Shown here piece after piece: positions 1 to 4,509 of a stretch of DNA of 8,337 nucleotides. The position numbers and the translations under genes are program-made. Positions within the stretch are counted from its first letter, which is position 1; the number at the start of each line of letters is the position of its first letter. The DNA is from an uncultured Alistipes sp. (GTDB lineage: Bacteria > Bacteroidota > Bacteroidia > Bacteroidales > Rikenellaceae): the NCBI GenBank assembly GCA_937880705.1, contig CALGRZ010000015.1, positions 1 through 8,337 on the forward strand. Direction: 5' to 3'. The notes under the pieces are model-generated. The model was not told the DNA's origin and ran no database searches. It worked only from the letters and a program-made list of their open reading frames with translations.

Positions 1-1
1 C

Positions 2-331
2 CTGCTCGAGGAGGCGGGTGCCGCCATCGTAGTACTCGGCGACGAGCAGGCAAGCCCCATGTGGCAGACCAACGCCTCGATAATGGCTACGGTGCTCCAG
101 CTCGCACTGGTGGAGCAGGGTCTGGCATCGTGCTGGGTACATGTAGGCGACTACCTGACACTCAAGGATGAGCCCACAAGTCAGCGCAGCGAGGATTATG
201 TCAAGGAGGTACTGCCCTCAATACCCGACGGCTATCGCGTATGGTGCGTCATCTCGATCGGCTATGCCGACTACACCCCAAAGCCACTACCCGACTACGA
301 GGGTCCGGAGCGCATCCTCTTTGACAAATAA
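2..331 (+). CDS. Nitroreductase family protein, C-terminal part (5' end outside window)
   Basis: The reading frame is open from base 2 and runs to TAA at 329-331, giving 109 visible codons. The start codon lies before the window, so the ATG at 59 is internal. The visible part has the segment SPMWQTNASIMATVLQLA followed by EQGLASCWVHVGDY. This is the usual pattern of the C-terminal half of FMN-dependent nitroreductases, where a helix with a conserved N-A-x-x-A-type face precedes the GL-x-SCW strand near the flavin and dimer interface. Family members are cytoplasmic homodimers that reduce nitro compounds, quinones or flavins with NAD(P)H; the true substrate cannot be told from this fragment. 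The FMN phosphate-binding N-terminal region is not visible. The family call is fairly secure from the motif, the substrate is unknown. It is probably not in the operon that follows, which has its own promoter. Confidence 0.82.
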   Translation: MLEEAGAAIVVLGDEQASPMWQTNASIMATVLQLALVEQGLASCWVHVGDYLTLKDEPTSQRSEDYVKEVLPSIPDGYRVWCVISIGYADYTPKPLPDYEGPERILFDK

Positions 332-398
332 CCCGTAACACCGAACACTGATAGGCATAAAAAGGGGCTGACAACAGCCATGTTTCACATTTTTTGCC

Positions 399-406
399 TA
401 CTTTTG
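399..406 (+). promoter_or_regulatory. Bacteroidetes-type -7 box TACTTTTG upstream of the flavoprotein gene
   Basis: TACTTTTG matches the Bacteroidetes sigma-ABfr -7 consensus TAnnTTTG exactly and ends 30 nt before the ATG at 437. No exact -33 TTTG is present at the usual 19-21 nt spacing. A small dyad, GGCTG-ACAA-CAGCC (366-379), lies where the -33 element would fall and could also act as a weak end signal for the preceding gene. The expected transcription start is a few bases after 406. Confidence 0.7.
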
Positions 407-436
407 CGAATTGATTGAAGTAAACCTACACAACAC

Positions 437-1684
437 ATGTACGACGTAATAGTTATTGGCGCAGGTGCCGCAGGACTTATGGCAGCCGGCACGGCAGCGA
501 TGAGTGGCCGCTCGGTGCTGCTGATGGAGAAGATGGAGAAGGCCGGTCGCAAGATACGCATCACCGGCAAGGGTCGCTGCAACCTCACCAATGCCCGCCC
601 CGCCGAGGAGTTTTTGGAGAAGGTGCGCACCAACCAGGAGTTCTTCTCGGTAGCCTTTGCCGAGTTCAATAACCGCGCCACCATACGCTTCTTCGAGCGC
701 ATAGGCGTGAAGCTCGACATAGAGCGTGGCGAGCGTGTCTTCCCTCACAGCGGCAAGGCATGGGATATTGCAAATGCGCTGGTGGAGTTCTGCGAGGACA
801 AGGGTGTCAAGATTGTATATAAGACACAGGTGACCGCCATCGAGACCCTCGGCGACAAGGTTACGGGTGTTCGCTACCGCAACCAGCGAGGCTTCGAGCG
901 CAGAGAGGAGACCGACCATGTGATCATCGCCACGGGTGGCGTGAGCTACCCCTCGACGGGCTCGACGGGTGACGGCTACGATTTTGCAGCATCGCTGGGT
1001 CATAGCATAGAGCCTGTACGCCCCTCGCTCACACCGCTGGTTACGTCGCACCCCCAGAAGGAGTATCTCAACGGCCTGCTGCTCAAGAATGTCGGCGTTA
1101 AGCTATATATAGACAATGAGTTACGTCAGGAGGAGTTTGGCGAGATGGGCTTCTCGGAGCGCGGCATCGAGGGTGCTGTGGCACTCAGAGTGAGCCGCGA
1201 TGCTGTGGATGCCATCATCGACGAGCGCAAGGTGAAGATTGTCGTAGACCTCAAGCCCGCGCTCGATGAGGAGACACTGCTGGCGCGCATCAACCGTGAG
1301 ATTGCCGAGATGCAGCCCTCGGAGTTCTTTGCCGAGCTGCTGCGCAAGTTAGTACCCAAGCAGCTGGTGGTGCCTCTGGCCAAGGAGGTGGACTTCCACT
1401 CGAAGACATACGTCGGCAAGCTCACCGAGGCCGAGAAGATGCGTATGGTGAAGATACTCAAGGGCATGGTATTCCCCATCGTCGACTACGCCCCCTTCCA
1501 GTATGCCATTGTCACCGCAGGAGGTGTGGAGTGCTCGGAGGTGAACCGATACACCATGCAGTCAGAGAAGATCAAGGGTCTATATTTTGCCGGCGAGGTA
1601 CTCGACATAGATGCCAACACGGGCGGCTACAACATGCAGATCGCCTTCTCGACAGGACGTCTGGCCGGCCAGCTAAAAAAATAA
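437..1684 (+). CDS. BaiN/HI0933 (YhiN) family NAD(P)/FAD-dependent oxidoreductase
   Basis: This 415-residue flavoprotein has the length typical of the HI0933/YhiN family. Residues 5-16 carry the FAD-binding Rossmann motif VIGAGAAGLMAA (GxGxxG, G8, G10, G13). The family signature TGKGRCNLTN is at 43-52, ATGGVSYPSTGSTGDG at 165-180, and the C-terminal FAD-closing block GLYFAGEVLDIDANTGGYN at 381-399. Members are soluble oxidoreductases. BaiN of gut clostridia takes part in bile-acid 7-dehydroxylation and RdsA was named for another reductive role, but most members, including widely conserved bacterial copies, have no proven substrate, so bile-acid activity must not be assumed here. The ATG at 437 lies 30 nt after a TAnnTTTG box, and the Rossmann strand begins at residue 3, which supports this start. 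It is probably the first gene of an operon with the next two genes (13-nt gap after its stop). Confidence 0.93.
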   Translation: MYDVIVIGAGAAGLMAAGTAAMSGRSVLLMEKMEKAGRKIRITGKGRCNLTNARPAEEFLEKVRTNQEFFSVAFAEFNNRATIRFFERIGVKLDIERGERVFPHSGKAWDIANALVEFCEDKGVKIVYKTQVTAIETLGDKVTGVRYRNQRGFERREETDHVIIATGGVSYPSTGSTGDGYDFAASLGHSIEPVRPSLTPLVTSHPQKEYLNGLLLKNVGVKLYIDNELRQEEFGEMGFSERGIEGAVALRVSRDAVDAIIDERKVKIVVDLKPALDEETLLARINREIAEMQPSEFFAELLRKLVPKQLVVPLAKEVDFHSKTYVGKLTEAEKMRMVKILKGMVFPIVDYAPFQYAIVTAGGVECSEVNRYTMQSEKIKGLYFAGEVLDIDANTGGYNMQIAFSTGRLAGQLKK

Positions 1685-1697
1685 GCAGAGGTCAACA

Positions 1698-2210
1698 ATG
1701 AAACGCTCGGGACGCACACTCAAACAACGACTTTACGGCATCAACCATCTGCCGTCATGGGTGCGCCGTGCGCGCTTCTTCCGTGGCCACGGCGTACACT
1801 CGCCCTACGTCTACTCGATTGTTCGTCAGGTGTTTATGCGATCGACACTCACCGACGACGACCACTCGTTATACGATGCACTGCTGCTCAAACAGACCGT
1901 GCGCCGACGTGCCGTGCAGCTACAAAACCTGCTACACCACTGCAACTACGCCACATGGTGCATCGACCAGATGGAGCACGTCGACATGATCATAGTCACG
2001 CTCGACACCTCGTATGAGCAGCTCGCCGCGTTCAACACCTATGCCCGCGAGGTGGGGGCAACGCTCTGCATCCTCAAGCCATACGACAATGCGCAGCGAT
2101 GGGCGGCGTGTCGCGAGATTATCGAGATGCATCCGTCAACGACGGTAGACAACCGTGGCTACCTCCTCATATTCAACAACCACCTGCCCAAGCAGCGATT
2201 TAGACTTTAA
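1698..2210 (+). CDS. Methyltransferase-like protein lacking the SAM-binding core (hypothetical)
   Basis: This 170-residue protein begins with a basic N-terminal stretch and the motif RGHGVHSPYVY (29-39). I recognise that motif from the N-terminus of a Bacteroidetes family of class I SAM-dependent methyltransferases of about 240 residues. The C-terminal half (about 96-170) also fits that family: a hydrophobic strand MIIVTLD, a second strand TLCILKPYD where family members carry the DDI-type segment, a W-x-x-x-x-x-I helix, and the ending DNRGYLLIFNNHLPKQRF, like the family's D-x-x-x-G-x-x-FF ending. What I cannot find is the glycine-rich SAM motif and the following acidic strand; only about 55 residues lie where roughly 120 are expected. 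Catalytic activity is therefore doubtful. The ATG at 1698 is 13 nt after the previous stop and gives the motif at its usual place. Co-transcription with its neighbours is likely. The role is unknown, and the family link comes from remembered patterns. Confidence 0.72.
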   Translation: MKRSGRTLKQRLYGINHLPSWVRRARFFRGHGVHSPYVYSIVRQVFMRSTLTDDDHSLYDALLLKQTVRRRAVQLQNLLHHCNYATWCIDQMEHVDMIIVTLDTSYEQLAAFNTYAREVGATLCILKPYDNAQRWAACREIIEMHPSTTVDNRGYLLIFNNHLPKQRFRL

Positions 2211-2234
2211 CAAGATAGCTAACACATTGATACG

Positions 2235-2786
2235 ATGAAGATTTATACCCGCACAGGAGATGATGGCACGACATCGCTAATCGGTGGCGAGCGCGTGAAG
2301 AAGTACGACCCGAGGGTCGAGGCATACGGCACGGTAGATGAGCTGACGGCATTTATAGCACTGCTGGCCGACAAGCTCATAGATGATGAACGCACCGAGG
2401 GTCTTGTGGCCGAGCTGCAGCAGATCGAGTGCCGACTGATGAGCGTCGCAGCACTGCTGGCAGTGGGTCGTGGTGGCGAGGGCAAGGTAGCCCCCATTGC
2501 CGAGGAGCATATCACCGAGCTGGAGCAGGCCATAGACCGCATGCAGGAGGAGTTGCAGCCCATCACGAAGTTCACCATACCCGGAGGACACCGCGCCTGC
2601 TCGCTGTGTCATGTATGCCGCACGGTATGCCGTCGTGCAGAGCGTGCAGCACTACGCGCAGGTGAGCTAACGGAGGTCGACCGCTCGGCAACGAAATACC
2701 TAAACCGCCTCTCGGACTACCTCTACACCCTCGGACGTGCCCTCACAGAGCGTCTGAAGGTCGAAGAGACACTCTGGATACCATAG
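2235..2786 (+). CDS. pduO: PduO-type ATP:cob(I)alamin adenosyltransferase
   Basis: This 183-residue protein has the usual length of stand-alone PduO/MMAB-type adenosyltransferases, which move the adenosyl group of ATP to cob(I)alamin (or cobyrinate diamide) to make coenzyme B12. The N-terminal ATP-binding motif TRTGDDGTTSLIGGERV is at 5-21, the helix VEAYGTVDELTAFI at 28-41, the PGGHRACSLCHVCRTVCRRAER segment around the active site at 116-137, and the final NRLSDYLYTLGRAL helix at 157-170. These cover the whole conserved family pattern, including arginines R129, R133 and R134 near the nucleotide-corrinoid site. Members are cytoplasmic trimers with sites at subunit interfaces. The 24-nt gap after the previous gene suggests co-transcription. 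No cobalamin riboswitch or other B12 gene is visible, so it probably serves B12 salvage for enzymes such as methylmalonyl-CoA mutase. Four cysteines in the active-site helix (122, 125, 128, 132) are notable. The ATG at 2235 is right because the ATP motif begins five codons later. Confidence 0.95.
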   Translation: MKIYTRTGDDGTTSLIGGERVKKYDPRVEAYGTVDELTAFIALLADKLIDDERTEGLVAELQQIECRLMSVAALLAVGRGGEGKVAPIAEEHITELEQAIDRMQEELQPITKFTIPGGHRACSLCHVCRTVCRRAERAALRAGELTEVDRSATKYLNRLSDYLYTLGRALTERLKVEETLWIP

Positions 2787-2805
2787 GCGGCATGCCAAGC
2801 AAATA

Positions 2806-2825
2806 GTTTGAGGCTCAAACATTTT
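2806..2825 (+). terminator. Weak candidate terminator or dyad after the adenosyltransferase gene
   Basis: GTTTGA (2806-2811) and TCAAAC (2815-2820) form a six-pair stem with loop GGC, followed by ATTTT (2821-2825). The stem is AT-rich and the T-run short, so termination would be weak. It sits 20 nt after the stop at 2786 and 35 nt before the next -7 box, a fitting place for an operon end. It could instead be a protein-binding dyad. Confidence 0.38.
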
Positions 2826-2836
2826 CCGCGAATTTT

Positions 2837-2867
2837 GTTGCACATATAAAATTATTTTATACCTTTG
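2837..2867 (+). promoter_or_regulatory. Promoter of the DUF2795-type gene
   Basis: The -7 box TACCTTTG (2860-2867) matches TAnnTTTG exactly. Upstream, GTTG at 2837-2840 lies 19 nt away (three of four matches to TTTG); an exact TTTG at 2834-2837 lies 22 nt away. The start of transcription should be near 2874, giving a leader of about 64 nt before the ATG at 2938. Confidence 0.82.
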
Positions 2868-2937
2868 CGCACCAAAGCGTATAACCGCAGCGTTATAGGG
2901 TATTAGAAGCGACTAAAATAACTAAAAATTTAAGGAT

Positions 2938-3159
2938 ATGTATTGGACACTTGAGCTTGCATCGAAGTTGGAGGATGCACCCTGGCCCGCAACCAAGGAG
3001 GAGTTGATTGACTATGCCGTGCGTTCTGGCGCACCTCTGGAGGTACTGGAGAACCTTCAGGAGATAGAGGATGAGGGCGATATCTACGAGTCTATCGAGG
3101 ATATCTGGCCCGACTACCCCTCAAAGGACGATTTCTTCTTTAACGAGGAGGAGTATTAG
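2938..3159 (+). CDS. Small acidic DUF2795-type protein
   Basis: This is a 73-residue, strongly acidic protein that begins MYWTLELASKLEDAPWPATK (1-20), continues with ELIDYAVRSGAPLEVLENLQ (22-41) and ends with an acidic, aromatic tail DDFFFNEEEY. I recognise this as the small Bacteroidetes protein usually annotated DUF2795, strongly conserved across Bacteroidales. There is no signal peptide or membrane segment, so it should be cytoplasmic. The central segment looks like a short helical domain. Its molecular function is unknown to me, and acidity with small size alone does not prove a partner. It is a one-gene transcription unit: a canonical promoter 70 nt upstream and a strong terminator 35 nt after the stop. 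That arrangement suggests independent, probably strong expression. ATG 2938 follows an A-rich stretch (ctaaaaatttaaggat) without a clear Shine-Dalgarno site, normal for this phylum. Confidence 0.93.
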   Translation: MYWTLELASKLEDAPWPATKEELIDYAVRSGAPLEVLENLQEIEDEGDIYESIEDIWPDYPSKDDFFFNEEEY

Positions 3160-3193
3160 ACAATGTTATCAGCGTAAATAGCTGATTATCAAC

Positions 3194-3232
3194 AGGAGGA
3201 GCGAGGATTATTTTCTTGCGCCTCCTTTTTTT
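3194..3232 (+). terminator. Strong intrinsic terminator after the DUF2795-type gene
   Basis: The arms 3194-3207 (AGGAGGAGCGAGGA) and 3213-3226 (TTCTTGCGCCTCCT) pair over 14 positions with a single A/G mismatch and two G-U pairs. The loop is TTATT, and seven T residues follow in 3226-3232. The GC-rich stem base with a T-tract is a textbook rho-independent terminator on the + strand. A smaller dyad, ATCAGC/GCTGAT (3168-3173, 3181-3186), lies just before it. Confidence 0.92.
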
Positions 3233-3251
3233 ATTATAAAAACACCATATA

Positions 3252-3278
3252 TTCTTGTCTGTTTTCCGTATCCTCGCA
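3252..3278 (+). repeat. 27-bp direct repeat, copy 1
   Basis: The 27 bases beginning TTCTTGTCTG and ending TATCCTCGCA are repeated without mismatch at 3294-3320, a period of 42 bp. The copy lies 19 bp after the T-run of the DUF2795 terminator and upstream of the lipoprotein start, in non-coding DNA. Confidence 0.97.
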
Positions 3279-3293
3279 GGGGTACTATTGATT

Positions 3294-3320
3294 TTCTTGT
3301 CTGTTTTCCGTATCCTCGCA
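3294..3320 (+). repeat. 27-bp direct repeat, copy 2
   Basis: This is an exact second copy of the repeat at 3252-3278, separated from it by 15 bp (3279-3293). That spacer holds TACTATTG (3283-3290), one mismatch from the TAnnTTTG box. The copy ends 53 bp before the lipoprotein ATG. Possible readings are paired operator sites, a dispersed genomic repeat or an old tandem duplication. Confidence 0.97.
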
Positions 3321-3325
3321 ATATT

Positions 3326-3337
3326 CCCACATGTGGG
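3326..3337. promoter_or_regulatory. 12-bp perfect palindrome, candidate operator
   Basis: CCCACATGTGGG equals its own reverse complement and lies 36 bp before the lipoprotein ATG at 3374, five bases after repeat copy 2. Its position and symmetry fit a dimeric regulator site, but no regulator is encoded nearby and no function is proven. Confidence 0.4.
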
Positions 3338-3373
3338 GAGGGTAAAAGACAACAATAACTTACACGCAAATTT

Positions 3374-3910
3374 ATGAAGCGACTTTTTCTTTTTATTATT
3401 AGTGCAACTCTGTTGCAGGCATGTACGTTTGGTCACTATGCATATAATCGCTATATACCTCGCAACGATAGGAACAATCCTGCGTACTACGACCACAACT
3501 CTACCTATGGCTACGATACCCCCGTATCGCCAACCAATATGGCATACAACATCGAGAAACAACCTGCGTGGGGTCCTGCCGGATATGATTGCGCTCCTTT
3601 CTACATGCCCGAATTGAATGTGTACTACGATGTGAATAACTCGCTGTTCTACTACCTCTCGGGAAGGAGTTGGATCGCCTCGCAATATCTGCCCTCATCG
3701 TATTGCATATATGACCTTTATCGCACCTACAAGGTGGTACTTAACTACGCTTCACCGTGGCAGCACAACGAACATCACCGCACACAGTTCCGCCGCTACC
3801 GTGACGACCGTTCACAGATGCCAATCTACATGAGTCGCGATCCTCGATACAGTCAGTGCTGGAATAACAATCGCCCTTGGGTAGATCCTCGATATGGCAA
3901 CCGCCGCTAA
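3374..3910 (+). CDS. Tyrosine-rich lipoprotein of unknown function
   Basis: This is a 178-residue predicted lipoprotein. Residues 1-16 form a short signal peptide (MKRLF, then a hydrophobic run) ending in the lipobox LLQAC, with C17 the lipidated cysteine. No acidic S-D/E-E-E surface-export signal follows C17, so the protein probably faces the periplasm. The mature part is very rich in aromatic residues (24 Tyr and 5 Trp overall). It has a core from AWGPAGYD (65-72) through YMPELNVYYDV (77-87), LFYYLSGRSWI (91-101) and YDLYRTYKVVLNY (113-125). I have seen this W-G-P-x-G-Y-D ... YYDV ... YL-x-G-x-W pattern in uncharacterised Bacteroidetes exported proteins, where it looks like a small beta-rich repeat, but I can name no function. 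The tail is rich in Arg, Asn and His. There is no canonical promoter immediately upstream, only the repeat pair, a weak -7-like box and a palindrome. Codon use is more AT-rich than in the left operon. The start is fixed by the signal peptide. Confidence 0.88.
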   Translation: MKRLFLFIISATLLQACTFGHYAYNRYIPRNDRNNPAYYDHNSTYGYDTPVSPTNMAYNIEKQPAWGPAGYDCAPFYMPELNVYYDVNNSLFYYLSGRSWIASQYLPSSYCIYDLYRTYKVVLNYASPWQHNEHHRTQFRRYRDDRSQMPIYMSRDPRYSQCWNNNRPWVDPRYGNRR

Positions 3911-3945
3911 TCCGCTCCTGAAGCGTCACGGCGTAGAGTTCTCTG

Positions 3946-4038
3946 CTTGCGGGCACGACTTTGCAAGATCGACAACGAATAACCATATCGGCAAAACAAC
4001 TCTATTAGCAAATCACAATAGGGATTATTCCGTTGTGA
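3946..4038 (+). other. Structured 3' untranslated region of the lipoprotein gene
   Basis: After the stop at 3908-3910 there is no credible gene. Two perfect inverted repeats precede the terminator: CTTGC/GCAAG (3946-3950, 3963-3967) and TCACAA/TTGTGA (4013-4018, 4033-4038). With the terminator at 4047 they form a folded 3' region of about 125 nt. It may simply be a 3' UTR, or the source of a small RNA; I see no separate promoter box within it. Confidence 0.45.
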
Positions 4039-4046
4039 AAACATTC

Positions 4047-4072
4047 AAGGTGGGGGTAACCTCGCCTTTTTT
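4047..4072 (+). terminator. Strong intrinsic terminator after the lipoprotein gene
   Basis: The arms 4047-4055 (AAGGTGGGG) and 4060-4068 (CCTCGCCTT) pair over nine positions, two of them G-U, closed by a GTAA (GNRA-type) tetraloop. TTTT follows directly at 4069-4072, then GTTTGTGT. It lies about 137 nt after the lipoprotein stop and closes that unit. Confidence 0.9.
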
Positions 4073-4079
4073 GTTTGTG

Positions 4080-4320
4080 TGAAATAGCACATTCAGTGCT
4101 TCAAAACCGCCATCTCCTGCGTGGCTGACATATCGGCATATTTATTGCAATATACCGATTATTTGAGTGTATGACATTTATTCGCAAATAGATTAATTAT
4201 TGTATATTTCTCGCATGGCAAAAAGGTGGCAACATGCCCCAAAATAGGGCCACTTTACATCTATATAAAATATAGATTTGCGGAATGTTCACAAAATATG
4301 CATAAATATTTATTTGAAAT
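4080..4320. other. AT-rich intergenic region with inverted repeats, no gene
   Basis: No reading frame in this stretch looks like a gene. It holds an 11-position hairpin at 4132-4159 (ATCGG-C-ATATT, loop TATTGC, AATAT-A-CCGAT). It also holds a cluster of overlapping short inverted repeats at 4213-4253 (GCATG/CATGC, GCCC/GGGC, GTGGC/GCCAC), and very AT-rich DNA with AAATATTT twice near 4304-4324. No tRNA is visible. It separates the lipoprotein terminator from the capsule promoter and may hold regulatory sites. Confidence 0.6.
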
Positions 4321-4331
4321 ATTTGTTCAAA
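4313..4331. promoter_or_regulatory. Inverted repeat over the -33 element of the capsule promoter
   Basis: TTTGAA (4313-4318) and TTCAAA (4326-4331) are perfect inverted arms with a 7-bp spacer that contains most of the -33 TTTG (4322-4325). A regulator bound here would sit on the promoter, so it is a candidate operator. In AT-rich DNA the match could be chance. Confidence 0.35.
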
Positions 4332-4353
4332 ACATATTTTTTTCATAACTTTG
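4322..4353 (+). promoter_or_regulatory. Capsule operon promoter
   Basis: TTTG (4322-4325) and TAACTTTG (4346-4353) match both elements of the Bacteroidetes promoter exactly with 20 nt between them. This is the best promoter of the window. Transcription should start at about 4358-4361, which leaves about 150 nt of leader before the first credible upxY start at 4510. No long flanking inverted repeats or invertase gene are visible here, so I see no sign that it is phase-variable. Confidence 0.9.
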
Positions 4354-4357
4354 CAAA

Positions 4358-4509
4358 TGACCGCGGAGAAACTATGTTCATTTTTGCGGTCGGGGTTGCA
4401 GCGTTATGCTCCGGATCGGAAGCATTGCTGCGTGTTGGACAAGCCAACCCAACCCTATCTGCCGCGCTGTTGGAACGAACTACCTTCCGACGGCGAGGGA
4501 ATAGAGAGT
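4358..4509 (+). promoter_or_regulatory. Structured 5' leader of the capsule operon
   Basis: The leader can fold into four successive hairpins. They are GACCGC/GCGGTC (4359-4364, 4386-4391) at the very 5' end, a long stem GCAGC..ATGCT-CCG with CGG-A-AGCAT..GCTGC (4398-4431), GTTGG/CCAAC with loop ACAAG (4434-4448), and a bulged GCCG..TTGGAA with TTCCGA-CGGC (4461-4494). None is followed by a T-run, so they are not plain intrinsic terminators. In Bacteroides fragilis, UpxY proteins act on the untranslated leader before their own gene to prevent early termination, and this leader is placed to do the same job. Confidence 0.6.

Noticed and set aside
366..379. GGCTG-ACAA-CAGCC hairpin as terminator of the nitroreductase gene
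   Set aside because: The stem has only five pairs and the T-run starts 12 nt later, so it does not meet the form of an intrinsic terminator.
398..1051. 217-codon open frame on the minus strand
   Set aside because: It lies antisense to the flavoprotein gene and across its promoter; no recognisable protein pattern.
3252..3320. CRISPR array reading of the two 27-bp repeats
   Set aside because: There are only two copies, the spacer is 15 bp, and no cas gene is visible; CRISPR spacers are normally about 30 bp or more.
3140..3685. 181-codon open frame on the minus strand
   Set aside because: It runs through the minus side of a terminator, both 27-bp repeats and the well-supported lipoprotein gene. 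The translation is low-complexity and has no promoter.
3894..4082. 62-codon open frame at the end of the lipoprotein gene
   Set aside because: It overlaps the lipoprotein end and runs straight through a strong terminator; the translation resembles no family.
4130..4360. Invertible capsule promoter
   Set aside because: I find no long matching inverted repeats on both sides of 4322-4353 and no site-specific recombinase gene in the window.
4351..4509. Upstream extension of upxY by 53 codons (TTG 4351 or ATG 4357)
   Set aside because: The TTG is part of the -7 box itself, and ATG 4357 precedes or touches the expected start of transcription. UpxY proteins start shortly before the WYAL strand, as with ATG 4510, and the extension has no domain-like pattern.
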